From: Sipunculus nudus
Taxonomy: Eukaryota; Annelida; Sipuncula; Golfingiida; Sipunculidae
Length of the DNA: 64,000 bases
Reading direction: 5' to 3'
Assembly (NCBI GenBank): GCA_026874595.1
Contig: CM049314.1
Location: 23,199,729-23,263,728 of the forward strand
In this document: positions 50,401 through 60,766 of the stretch, piece after piece
Numbering within the stretch: position 1 is the first letter of the stretch
How the letters are laid out: each line of letters begins with the position of its first letter
Notes under the pieces: model-generated
Databases searched by the model: none
Told to the model about the DNA's origin: nothing
The model's input: the letters and a program-made list of their open reading frames with translations, nothing else
Translations under genes and position numbers: made by a program

Positions 50401-53400
50401 GATGAGAGTATATTTATCTTACAATTTTTTTTACAATTTTGCAAAGTATATTTGTTCTCTCTAGAATACCAAACAAAAATTAAAATTGAAAAAAAAATCA
50501 TGATTTTTTGCACTGATTTTAATCATCAATAATTTAAATCAACATGATTTAGATCAAACAACCCTGGCTACCGTTTGAGAAACCTTCCTAAATGTATAGA
50601 ATAAAGCAGACTTGAGATCCTACATATGAACTCCAATCTTGTGGAAACAAAATATCAACATAATTGCAGTGTCTGATACTATTCTAAAAAAATTAATAAT
50701 CTGCATTGGCTTTAGGCTCTGGGACTGTGAGACAAAGGATACTACCTCGGGGGTTAAATTTCACCAGCTTGCTTCTTATCAAAATGAGTACTGAGCCTGA
50801 AGGCCCTTTAGAATTTTTAACCCTGCATTCATTTCTATAACTTGTAAACTAACAAGTAAACACCTTGAAACAGACATTTATTATAAAGAAAGTATCCATC
50901 TCATTATGATGGTTGATTTAAAACATTCATGCAAGTCCTAACAAACAACATGGTTAATCAGAAATGCAAATGTTGAGATGCACATGTTTGGGCAATCTTA
51001 GAACTTATATCATATAACACAAACTCTGAGAACAAATGGAGTGACATCCCAGATACAAGGTTCAGGGGTCTGCAAATATTTATATAATATCAAAGTTGTT
51101 CTGATGCAAGGAGAGTCTTTTGTTTGTTTTTCCGAAATGTTATAATCTATTTTAACTTAACTTAAAATGTTTGAGTATGAAAAGTGGAATTTCAATTAGC
51201 CCAATTATGTATCAAGGTTTTTGTTTGATTAAGGAGGAAATTAAAAAGTTCATATATTATTGACAAGTCAATATTTTCCCACCTTTGGTGTACCTGTACA
51301 GTTATACTTAAGTATAAATGTACTACTATGATGAAGCATGTACTTACATCTGTAGGCAGTGATGTAAATTCTTGTTCTGTAGCTCTCAAATATGTTCTAT
51401 CTGTAAGGAGAAATAAACTGTAGTTACTGTACTATACTGTTTTCCTGATAAAGTGGAAAAGCACACAGAAAAATGTTAAGAAATTATTGAAAACTGACTA
51501 AAGTAAAGTGCTTAATAAAATTCCATTTGCATGTAATATGTAGGCCTATAACTTTTTCTAAAACCTCATCAAACATATGGAGATCACAGTCGTAATGAGC
51601 ATGGTCGGAATGGGCGCGCGGTTCCTGGGCGTGGTCGGGATTGGCGTGGTCAGGCTGGGCGTGCCAGTTTATCTGAGCGAGATTGGTGCTGCTGGGCATG
51701 GACGCGACGGCTCTAATGAAAATTGAATATTACTTATTCCATCAAAATTGTTATATTTTAACAGTTGGTTGAAGATGAGTGGGTTTTTCATGAGCCGCAT
51801 GTGAATGCATTTCAATGTACGATATATACATGTAAATTAACAACACTCCCAGGTTTGGACAACAAAAAAATCTACCTTGAACACTATTTTTACACATCTA
51901 ATTCTTGTTGCTGGACATTTATCATAGGAAATAACAATATTTTTGTGCCATAATAAACAATTTCAATACTTAACAACATTTGTTGATGTAAGCAACCCAG
52001 TTACCTGTAGAAGTATGTCATAGGGCGGAAACCTGCTCACTTGGAAGGGCTCCAACATCGATTAAATAGTTAATTAAGGTAGAAGGCCACCATTAAATGC
52101 AGAGCTATTTCCGTCACCTCTCACTGTAAATGATTCCCTCACGGCATCCTGTTTGCTTATGTTCTTTTATTTCACACAAATTGTTAGTTAATTAAAATCT
52201 ACGTTCAGTGTTGACACACAGAGAAACAAGTCCCTAAAAGAACTTACTGAAATCTGAATATTTGCAGAGGGTTAACATTTTTTTGCATAAACTAACTTCC
52301 CAGCAATATTTAACTCTTCTCTCAATCAATATTCTGTTCTTCTATCATTATAAGATATATATGCAATTAATAGACGTGCCAGGCCAAGTGAGGCCTGACT
52401 TATCCTGATGTTCACTTTGTCACCATTTTCCTTTGGTGACGAAACAACTGGTTCCCAAATATCAGGGTTGGGGTCAAGTACTCTGAAATGTACTTGAGTA
52501 CAAGTACAAGTACTTTGCTTTTACCTGAGTACAAGTACAAGTACAAGTACTCAAATTTTGAATGTACTCAAGTACAAGTACATTAAAATGTACTCGAGTA
52601 CAAGTACATTTTTCATTCTTAAAGAAGAACAACATCGGGACTCCCTTTAAAAAATTTTTTTAATTAAATACATCAATGTTTGTAGGCAATATTGACAAAC
52701 TATAAAATATAAAAAATATTATTGTAAAGGTGCAGATGTCATTTAAAAAACTAAAACTGGTTTTAAGACATGAAATTAACATGTGAAATATGTGGGATAC
52801 ACAGTTCATGGAGAAAAACTGTCACTGTCAGGCTTAGATCTCATTACTACGAATGAACATCAACTGTTCAAAGGTGCTGTCACTCAACTGACACCTCTCT
52901 GGCCGAAAAACTTTTCCCCCAATGCTAAACAGTCTCTCCACTGGTGCAGAAGATGCAGGTACACAGAGAAACCTACATTACATCTTCATTACACTACATG
53001 AATAAGTAAGACAGTTACAGCCAGTTATTAACAAGGTTTTGCAGGGGTGTTTCAGTGGGTGATGTAACAACAATGTGTAGAAGCAGTGGGGTGATCATTA
53101 TCTACTGACATTTAGGGAAAATGCCATCTCTAAGGATACAGCTGTTACCTGTTGACTCTAATGTTAACTTTTAGAGTGTTCATGTGACTGAACATTGTTA
53201 GACTGTAACTTTGGCTTTTAATAAATTAATACAATATACATGAATTGCACGTTTCTTTGGAAAAAGTACTCAGATGTACTCAGATTGTACTCAAGAGTAC
53301 AGGGTATTTTTTACTGTACTCGAGTACAAGTACAAGTACGAGTACAAAAAAATTGTACAAGTACTGAGTACACATGAGTACATGAAAATATGTACTCGAG

Positions 53401-54939
53401 TACACAAGTACTGAGTACATCGGCCCCAACCCTGCCAAATATATCACCCTCTTTGTAAACCTTGTTCAAGTAGTTGAGCTAACACAAGCCAAGGACAGAA
53501 TTTGCGATCCAAACTACCTCCAGTTATATTCCTGGGCAATGATTATGGCATGGGGATCTGAGTGAACCACCACCTACTGCCAGTATCCAGTGTTTCAGAG
53601 GTAATTTGCATAGATCTTCCTTTAAATATGCATGAGATTCCCATTTTGGGCCGTTTCAAATCAGAGGGGAAACTCTCTGAGCCACTATAGAATGCGGGCT
53701 TTGCTTCTATTGAGGAAAATATAAATAAAACTGTCTCTTCTCATTCCCTATTTTAACTCCTACTTTTCCCTGTAGATGTCCGTACACTCAACTCTTCTAA
53801 CATAATCAAATACTAAGCATCAGAAGTCGTCTGAATCTGGAATAGAACTACGATCTCTACACTAGGAGCCCTACACGCTACTAAGTGAGCCCTGAAGATG
53901 AGATACCAGTGGGAGCGAGTTTTGTTAATTTATATCTGCAATTGAAGCGCCATCTATCGCCAAAATGGGAAACCATTTACTATTTGAACAGGAAAATTAG
54001 GCTTAAGATGGGGGCTCCACCCCCACACCCCCGTTTAGACGGGGAACCCAGGTTCCCCGGACCCCTCCTCCTCTAATATAATAAACTCCAGTTATGAGCA
54101 AAATTAAATACGGGAATTCTCAGGAAAATAACATGTATCAGCCTTTTTCAGGAAACAATTTATATTGCGACACCCGTTGTGCATAAGGCACCGGCGGTAG
54201 GGTGAAGCCCGGTTTCTATAGTTCTGCCAAACTCTCCCCCCCCCTCACCCCCGATGTTCAGACACAATTCTTGAATGGATTCAAGAATGAAGTCTGAAAG
54301 TTTGGAATACCATAAGATATGCAAGTGTTGGGGGCAAGTCACAGAGTGTCTTTGTCACATCACAGTCGCACCAAAACACTATTGTTTTGGGTACGTGTAA
54401 CGAAACACCACGAAACACCCTTTTAAATTCGAATTTGAAGCAAAACACTGGCATTGGTTAATAAATTATCACCAGTTGCATATTTAATTGCAGAATTGTG
54501 CCACTACTTTGTAAAATAAAAAAAAAATAGTGTTTTGTACAACTGACAGGTGCTCTGCTTGTTTGCGACTTGCGCCACTAGGGGGCAGCGTCATAGCTGG
54601 CATAAACGGCTGCCGTGTCCGCTGTTGAACCGACCACGGCACGAAACACTCGCTTTTATCTTTATTTCATAAATTTATAACACAAAATTGCATAGGATAT
54701 ATTCCTCAGATGATTATTTATCGATTGGTGTTACGTTTTGGATTCAGATTTGAATTTAAGTGGGTGTTTCGTGGTGTTTCTTCACAGATACCCAAAACAG
54801 GAGGACCGGATTCTGAAACTGAATCCTGGTTATGACGTCCGCTCCCTTTATCTGGGCGATACTTACGCTGCGTGGCTGAATATGCTGCGTGTCCGAGAGT
54901 GAGCAGCCCTATCAGGGCCGCAAATTTCCCAAAACTCAT
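41405..54939 (-). CDS. MMGT1: ER membrane protein complex subunit 5 (membrane magnesium transporter 1)
   Basis: A complete four-exon gene: 54,867-54,939, 51,348-51,400, 47,538-47,641, 41,405-41,495. It gives 321 bases and 106 residues with a stop. EMC5 is a small two-helix subunit of the ER membrane protein complex, which inserts tail-anchored and multipass proteins; the name MMGT1 reflects a reported Mg2+ transport role. Helix 1 is about residues 4-22 (FAALIGLLTLGHAAYSATQ) and helix 2 about 43-62 (IYLQCLLGLLVTCYGVAQVA). The conserved motif GEFKEIRAT follows, and the tail FSIFAHRGQVLHRLPPQER matches human [13 protein letters not shown]. The human protein is 131 residues; this one is shorter at the C-terminus. 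All introns are GT/AG and all phases fit. Introns of 3.5, 3.7 and 6.0 kb are full of transposons. Confidence 0.93.
41496..41615 (-). other. Duplicated acceptor and possible exon 4 extension
   Basis: TTTTTCAGATCTTGGGAGA occurs at both 41,615 and 41,495. The 120 bases between are open in the exon 4 frame (SWENFHSSCSRYTLQPSQIF and 20 more residues). Use of the upstream acceptor would add exactly 40 residues without a frameshift. Whether it is used is unknown. Confidence 0.55.
41755..42560. repeat. ~145 bp tandem array with TGACCTTGA palindromes
   Basis: Monomers repeat with TGACCTTGA at about 41,984, 42,133, 42,277 and 42,420 (spacing about 142-149). Shared text includes GAACTTGGTAGGAACAA and GAGGACAAAATGTGAAATAC. 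Two monomers hold an inverted pair, TTGACCTTGA ... TCAAGGTCA. Confidence 0.8.
42561..43760. repeat. Diverged tandem repeat, intron 3 of EMC5
   Basis: Two related blocks near 43,050 and 43,170 share TGG(C/A)TTCTGACAAGT...TGACATC-type text and surrounding ACCAAAC(A/T)T. The remainder is AT-rich sequence with no gene. Confidence 0.4.
44060..44985 (+). repeat. Composite repeat: ~140 bp GACCTTGACCTTTGACC monomers plus terminal module
   Basis: Monomers with GACCTTTG at about 44,211, 44,348, 44,484 and 44,629 (spacing about 135-145) share GTGAAAGATGGAAGGTTTGG and TGCATCCAC. The right part (CTGGGGGGTGCAAACACACC ... GGACGGACGG ... AGTCAGCTGAGCTAAAA) equals that of 39,430-39,665. Confidence 0.85.
45490..45660 (-). 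repeat. SINE-like repeat
   Basis: The minus strand has a B-box-like CAGTTCCAACCC, followed by a core reading GGTGGTTTCCCTGGGTTCAC and GAGTTTCCTGGAGCTCTGG, resembling SINE central domains. The A-box is not clear. Class moderately likely, family unknown. Confidence 0.4.
45661..46315. other. Non-coding, intron 3 of EMC5
   Basis: No exon-like frame with splice sites and no repeat that I recognise. Confidence 0.4.
46324..47106. mobile_element. hAT-like MITE with GGTAGAAA subterminal repeats
   Basis: The left end CAGGGTTGGTTTTCTACCTGG and the right end (reverse complement GGGTTGGCAGGTTTCTACCC) are inverted relatives. Inside the ends, GGTAGAAA is repeated many times. ACTGTAAA occurs on both flanks (46,316-46,323 and 47,107-47,114), a likely 8 base target duplication, although the inverted repeats begin a few bases in on the left. 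Confidence 0.65.
47538..47641 (-). CDS. MMGT1: EMC5/MMGT1 exon 3
   Basis: 104 bases, acceptor TTTTTCAG|ATC, donor AA|GTATGT. It encodes the second membrane helix and GEFKEIRATVELDK. The human counterpart is [20 protein letters not shown]. Confidence 0.95.
47642..51347. other. Intron 2 of EMC5/MMGT1
   Basis: About 3.7 kb. It includes the second AGCTCAGCTGA-family body at 49,115-49,690 and a C homopolymer at about 49,870-49,890. No further coding exon was recognised. Confidence 0.55.
49115..49690 (+). repeat. AGCTCAGCTGA-family repeat, copy 2 (truncated)
   Basis: The body matches 39,690-40,140 (GTACTGATTTTATATTTATG and neighbours) but lacks the AGCTGAGCTAAAA end. It contains a short internal duplication (ATACAATTGAATCTTAATTA text at about 49,300 and 49,400). 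Confidence 0.8.
51348..51400 (-). CDS. MMGT1: EMC5/MMGT1 exon 2
   Basis: 53 bases, acceptor CTTACAG|AT, donor GAT|GTAAGT. It encodes HRTYLRATEQEFTSLPTD, matching human HRSYMRLTEKEDESLPID. The His codon is split with exon 1. Confidence 0.95.
52463..53434. mobile_element. hAT element with AAGTAC subterminal repeats
   Basis: The ends CAGGGTTGGGG and CCCCAACCCTG are inverted. A perfect 8 base target duplication CCAAATAT flanks them (52,455-52,462 and 53,435-53,442). Dense GAGTACAAGTAC repeats occupy both sides. The centre keeps the tail of a hAT transposase on the minus strand. It lies in intron 1 of EMC5. Confidence 0.93.
52834..52979 (-). pseudogene. hAT transposase C-terminal (dimerisation) remnant
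   Basis: The frame reads RFLCVPASSAPVERLFSIGG then KVFRPERCQLSD and FEQLMFIRSNEI-stop. This is the conserved end of hAT transposases (ASSAPVERLFS, L-x-x-x-x-x-E-x-L). Only about 48 residues remain, so the element cannot mobilise itself. Confidence 0.88.
53815..53890 (-). repeat. tRNA-like SINE head
   Basis: The minus strand has TTAGTAGCGTGTAGGG (A-box-like) and AGTTCTATTCC (B-box-like) about 25 bases later. Pairing is too poor for a tRNA gene. Confidence 0.35.
54383..54799. mobile_element. MITE with ~58 bp terminal inverted repeats
   Basis: The left TGTTTTGGGTACGTGTAACG ... GAAACACCACGAAACACCC is mirrored by the right end (54,740-54,799), about 85 percent alike over about 58 bases. Length about 417. 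It lies in intron 1 of EMC5, ending 67 bases from the exon 1 donor. Target duplication not resolved. Confidence 0.8.
54575..54590 (+). promoter_or_regulatory. CTCF-like motif inside the MITE
   Basis: CCACTAGGGGGCAGCG matches the core of the animal CTCF consensus (CCASYAGRKGGCRS). Binding is not shown. A weaker match, CCAATAGAGGGCAGCA, occurs at about 56,748-56,763 on the same strand. Confidence 0.5.
54867..54939 (-). CDS. MMGT1: EMC5/MMGT1 exon 1 with start codon
   Basis: 73 coding bases: MSFGKFAALIGLLTLGHAAY then SATQ, donor C|GTAAGT. The ATG is chosen because the helix 1 motif GHAAYSATQHR matches human AHAAFSAAQHR, and the preceding codons give no longer plausible start. Confidence 0.93.
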
Positions 54940-55027
54940 TTTATTGCCCTCTTTGACCCAGGATTTCTTAAAACTTATGTACAAAACCGTGATGTTACAG
55001 AGAGGAGTCTCCTTCCATGCACCACGG

Positions 55028-56471
55028 GGGTCTGTCTAAAACGCGGAGAATCCGCGGAGAGATGGAGAATTCGCGGAGAATTTGCGGAGAATTCGTGGAG
55101 AATTGGCGGAGAGTTTTCATATTCAATGATACTTTTAAATCCACATTAAAATCACTTAAAACCCCAACCATATTACTCTTAACATATTTGCACACTAATA
55201 AATGAACGAAATAATTTAAAAAATCTGTATATAATTTAGCATTTTATGCTTAACAATGTAGACTCGCCGCCGAGTGAATGCGTTAGTACACAAAATCTAA
55301 CACCCGTCTAAGTCACCAGCTGACACTGACAGATCTTTAGACGAAAACGCAAAACACCTAATATTTGAACAGTTTATTGTGCAAACAATAACAAAACCAT
55401 GCACGTGTATCAAATTTACAGGTGTTAAACGATATATATAATATGATTAATAAATCATAATTTTACCTACATTTATTGATAGATAAAAAAAACACTATCG
55501 CTATTTATAGTGTATGGACCCAATTTACATGCACAAATAAAAGGTGAAACACAAACATTCGACTTTACACACTTTATACACAAAATAATAGATTGCCCCT
55601 TTAAGCTAATGAATCAACTTGGCAGTAGGATTAAATAAAATGAAAGAAAAAATAGTAAATATATATATTGTAATCACAGGTAAAGAATTATGTTTTTCTT
55701 ATTCTGTACAAAATACACCACACCTTTCTGGCCATAACAATACATAGTATAATAATAAACAAATTAAAACTATAGCACAAAGTACACATAAACTATAGCA
55801 CAATGTACACATACATACAGCAATAGTACATGAACTTATTTGTAAAATCTTCACAAAACCATTTCATTTTTTTAGTTATTTTAAAGGCATATGCACATTT
55901 AAAATGAAACGATTTATTACATTTTTTCATTTTTTTTACAACTAATCATGTCTTCGAATAAATCTCCTAATCATCATTCATTTTCAATCCCAATGGTCAC
56001 AGTTGCATTATATTTAGGTTAGTTAGGTTTTGGTATTCCAGGAGAACGTTTTGCTTGAGGAAATGGTGTAAAAATGCCTGAATCGTAACGAGTAACTAAG
56101 TGTTGTTGCATCAATCCATTGTTAAAATGTTCAATTTTTTTAATTTCTAGATTGAAACGAAAATCAACTGCATTTGCAATTACAAATAGTCCACAGTCTC
56201 CTGATGCTATATCCCTTGTCTCAGGCATGGCACAAATAAAATCTTAAGAGAAGAATTGAGAGCTGAATTTTACATTAATGTACAGATTTTTAATAATTTT
56301 GGTAACTTAACAGATACGTTAATATGTGAAGAATAATATAGTTGGAGATTTGAAGTAATTGTAACGTGTATTTAAAAGTATTATTGCGTATAAAAACTCT
56401 CCGCAATTTCTCCACGAATTCTCCGCGAATTCTCCATCTCTCCGCGGATTCTTCGCGTTTTAGATAGACCC
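55028..56471. mobile_element. Long-inverted-repeat DNA element
   Basis: Inverted repeats of about 165 bases (55,028-55,190 and 56,315-56,471) begin GGGTCTGTCTAAAACGCGG and carry repeated GGAGAATTCGCGGAGAAT motifs. Length about 1.44 kb. The interior is AT-rich and holds a fragment of a Ulp1-like protease gene. It starts 88 bases upstream of the EMC5 ATG. Target duplication not resolved. Confidence 0.85.
56019..56235 (-). pseudogene. Ulp1/C48-type cysteine protease fragment
   Basis: The frame includes DIASGDCGLFVIANAVDF, then MQQHLVTRYDSGIFTPFP. The GDCGLF-x-IA-A core, followed by R/Q-x-HL ... FTPFP, is typical of Ulp1-like domains carried by animal transposons and their derivatives. The catalytic Cys of GDCG is present, but the upstream His/Asp part is missing. 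About 65 residues remain. Confidence 0.6.
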
Positions 56472-56940
56472 GCACAGAGAGGTCGGCATTAAATAGAGTA
56501 CGGCTACTGTAGTCATGAATTAATGAGACCTTAAATGACATCAGGTAGCCCATACATATCGTAACTACACCAATAAACCCTTTACGGAGCCGGAGACTTT
56601 CTGTTTACTTGGCTTTATCTTTTATTGACGGAGAGGAGTGATTATTCTGTGAATCTGTTGACAAAATACTTACCCTTGATTATTGTTTACCGTACAAAAA
56701 AGCACCGAATATTTTTTCCTCTAAAAATAAATCATACTAAACTCTCCCAATAGAGGGCAGCACAAGCGATAGGTTATTTTAAACTCCCCCTGATTTTTTG
56801 TTGTTGATATTAGAATGATGATAATAATAATAATTATAATAATAACACAAGATATAGCCCCATACCTTATATATCAGGTGCACTTTTCATAGGCTCTGGA
56901 CCGTTTTCAAAAGTGTAGGGCGGGGCGCATTCGGGGGGGG
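56472..56940. other. Non-coding spacer
   Basis: AT-rich, with a short ATA/ATAATA tract near 56,817-56,847. No gene recognised. Confidence 0.4.
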
Positions 56941-56947
56941 GGGGGAT

Positions 56948-56983
56948 TGTATATATATATTTATATATATATAAAAATATATA

Positions 56984-57072
<89 letters not shown>
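56948..57072. repeat. (TA)n microsatellite
   Basis: A long TA tract after a G run (56,934-56,944). The Ile-Tyr frames here are artefacts. Confidence 0.95.
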
Positions 57073-57075
<3 letters not shown>

Positions 57076-57725
57076 TGAGGGGGCGCATTCTGCAGGTGTA
57101 GCCAGATTTAGGGCGAGTAAGCGCATGAAAGCGACTGGGAGTGGCAGGGGGTATCCCCCTGATACGGTTTGGAAAAATTGAATTAAAAAAAAACAAAACA
57201 AAAAAAAACATGTATTTTCAATGCAATATTTTGACCATTCTCTGACTTTTAATCAAATGCTGCATCACACGAAAAATAACAAAATATTAAATACTGAATT
57301 TACATATAATCATGTGAACCAAAGTAATAATATTCATACCCTAATTAATATGGTCTTCTTCAAATCTTAAGAAATATTCAGATATTATACTTGGTTTTTA
57401 ACATTACTTAAAACCGTAGGCGTGCAACGGTATAAAACACGAAACAAACAGAGGCATACTATAAGGCAAAGGACATACCATTTCACTCAAATGAATTGCA
57501 TTTTTAATTCCTTTATCTATAAAAATACACAGTTATGACCTATATAACTAAAAACACCAAATAACTTGTGTCCCATTTTTATGTATCTGAGGATGTAGAT
57601 TGAGAAGAAATACAGTGGAATTTAACTAATTTCTCAAAGAAAGATCACACTAACCACCACCCTTTGACCAAAAAGTGCCCCCTCCCCCGGCTTCAAAGCC
57701 TATATGCTTTTACAGGGGATCTCAT
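57073..57725. other. Non-coding spacer before the minisatellite
   Basis: No exon-like signals or recognised repeats apart from short A runs. Confidence 0.4.
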
Positions 57726-60450
57726 AAGATGCAATACACCTAGTGTAGTAGCCCTCTAAATCCCATATATAACATGCAGTACGGCTACTGTAGTAGCCCT
57801 CTATATCCCATATATAACATGCAGTACGCCTACTGTAGTAGCCCTCTATATCCCATATATAACATGCAGTACGCCTATTGTAGTACCTCTCTATATTCTA
57901 TTTATAACATGAAGTACGCCTCTCTATAACCTATACATAACATGCAGTACGCCAACTTTAGTACCTATATATATCATATTTATAACATGCAGTACACCCG
58001 CTATAATATGGCTCTAATGAGATGCAGTACGCCTGCTTTAGTAGTCCTCTATATCCCATATATAACATGCAGTTAGGCTACTGTAGTGGATCTAAATAGA
58101 TGCAGTACACCTATCCTATTTATAATATGCAGTAGGCCTACGGTAATACCCATATATATCTTGCAGTTTGGCTACTGTAGTAGCCCTCTATATCCCCTAT
58201 ATAACATGCAGTACGCCTACTGTAGTGGCTCTAAATAATGCAGTATTCCTACTGTAGTAGCCCTCTATATCCCGTATATAATATGCAGTACGCCTGCTGT
58301 AGTGGTTCTAATTAGATGCAGTAGGCCTATTGTAGTAGCCCTCTATGACCCATGTATAACATGCAGTGCGGCTACTGTAGTAGCCCTCTATATCCCCTAT
58401 ATAACATGCAGTACGCCTACTGTAGTGGCTCTAAATAATGCAGTATTCCTACTGTAGTAGCCCTCTGTATCCCGTATATAATATGCAGTACGCCTACTGT
58501 AGTGGTTCTAATTAGATGCAGTAGGCCTATTGTAGTAGCCCTCTATGACCCATGTATAACATGCAGCACGGCTACTGTAGTGGTTCTAATTAGATGCAGT
58601 ACGCCTACTGTAGTAGCCCTCTATATCCAATATATAACATGCAGTACGGCTACTGTAGTAGCCCTCTATATCAAATACATAACATGCAGTATGCCTACTG
58701 TAGTAGCCCTCTATATCCCATATATAACATGCAGTACGCCTACTGTAGTAGCCCTCTATATCATATATATAACATGCAGTACGCCTACTGTAGTAGCCCT
58801 CTATAACCCATATATAACATGCAGTACGCCTACTGTAGTAGCCCTCTATATCATATATATAACATGCAGTACGCCTACTGTAGTGGTCCTAATTAGATGC
58901 AGTACGCCTATTGTAGTAGCCCTCTATATCATATATATAACATGCAGTACGCCTACTGTAGTGGCCCTCCATATCATATATGTAACATGCAGTACGCCTA
59001 TTGTAGTATCCCTATAAATCATACATATAACATGCAGTACGCCTATTGTAGTAGCCCTCTATAACCCATATATAACATGCAGTACGGCTACTGTAGTAGC
59101 CCTCTATGTCCATTTTATAAGATGCAGTACGTCTACTGTAGTACCCCTTTATATCCCATATATAACATACAGTGCGCCTACTGTAGAAGCCCTCTATATC
59201 CAATATATAACATGCAGTACGCCTACTGTAGTGGTTCTTATTAGCTGCAGTACGCCTATTGTAGTAGCCCTCTATAACCCATATATAACATGCAGTACGG
59301 CTACTGTAGTAGCCCTCTATATCATATACATAACATGCAGTACGCCTACTGTAGTAGCCCTCTATATCCAATATATAACATGCAGTACGCTTTCTGTAGT
59401 GGTTCTGATTAGATGCAGTACGCCTATGGTAGTAGCCCTCTATGACCCATTTATAACATGCAGTACGGCTACTGTAGTAGCCCTCTATATCATATACATA
59501 ACATGCAGTACGCCTACTGTAGTAGCCCTCTATATCCAATATATAACATGCAGTACGCCTACTGTAGTGGTTCTGATTAGATGCAGTACGCCTATTGTAG
59601 TAGCCCTCTATGACCCATTTATGACATGCAGTACGGCTACTGTAGTAGCCCGCTATATCATATATATAACATGCAGTACGGCTACTGTAGTGGTTCTAAT
59701 TAGATGCAGTAGGGCTATTGTAGTAGCCCTCTTTAACGCATATATAAAATGCAGTACGGCTACTGTAGTTGCCCTCTATATCATGTATATAACATGCAGT
59801 ACACCTACTGTAGTAGCCCTCTATATCATATATGTAACATGCAGTACGCCTACTGTAGTGATTCTAATTAGATGCAGTACGCCTATTGTAGTAGCCCTCT
59901 ATATCATATATATAACATGCAGTACGCCTACTGTAGTAGCCCTCTATGTCCAATATATAACATGCAGTACGCCTACTGTAGTGGTTCTGATTAGATGCAG
60001 TACGCCTATTGTAGTAGCCCTCTATATCATATATATAACATGCAGTACGCCTACTGTAGTGGTTCTAATTAGATGCAGTAGGCCTATTGTAGTAGCCATC
60101 TATAACCCATATATAACATGCAGTACGGCTACTGTAGTAGCCCTCTATATCCAATATATAACATGCAGTACGCATACTGTAGTAGCCCTCTATATCCCGT
60201 ATATAACATGCAGTACGCCTACTGTAGTGGTTCTGATTATATGCAGTACGCCTATTGTAGTAGCCCTCTATGACCCATGTATAACATGCAGTACGGCTAC
60301 TGTAGTAGCCCTCTATATCATATACATAACATGCAGTACGCCTACTGTAGTGGTTCTGATTAGATGCAGTACGCCTATTGTAGTAGCCCTCTATTTCATA
60401 TATATAACATGCAGTACGGCTACTGTAGTGGTTCAAATTAGATGCAGTAG
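57726..60450. repeat. 2.7 kb minisatellite of 45 bp and 33 bp units
   Basis: The main unit begins ATGCAGTACGCCTACTGTAG, runs through TAGCCCTCTATATCCCATAT to ATAAC, and is 45 bases. A variant replaces the second half with TGGTTCTAATTAG and is 33 bases. About 60 units are mixed. Units become irregular at the left edge (57,726-58,320) and homogeneous in the middle. Both lengths are multiples of three, so long frames arise on both strands (plus 59,231-60,484; minus 59,012-59,539). Confidence 0.95.
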
Positions 60451-60766
60451 CCTGTTTGTAAAATTGATTATTGCCTCGGTGTAATCAAATTTTATGTTTA
60501 CTTCATTTAGCTTAATGTCAGTTACGGTCAGTTCAGGTAAATAGTCAATTCCCTTTAACTTTATATGTATGTTTGTCTACAAATTATGCTTATTAAATGG
60601 TTAACTCCCAAACGCAGTTCAAGTGTAACAAATTCAAAGTAAACAGATTTTTTTTTAGAAATTGTAGGTATTAACTATTATTATTTTCATTTTGTCTTTC
60701 TGCAAAAGTGGATCCTCTGTATATTCTGAAACACACCAGCATGTTGTCGTGGTCACAAGTTGGCAT

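Noticed and set aside
22553-56235. A ubiquitin/SUMO gene cluster linking the USP9X-like, BTB and Ulp1-like sequences
   Set aside because: The Ulp1 fragment is inside a transposon and broken; its nearness to the USP9X/BTB genes is most simply coincidence.
56867-57211. Ile-Tyr repeat proteins here and at 673-944 and 25,033-25,297
   Set aside because: They are translations of TA/TG/CA microsatellites.
57726-60450. CRISPR-like array
   Set aside because: There are no unique spacers; units are contiguous and the genome is eukaryotic.
59231-60484. 417-codon open frame in the plus strand
   Set aside because: It is the direct translation of the 45/33 base minisatellite; an equally open frame exists on the minus strand and there is no start context, domain or splice support.
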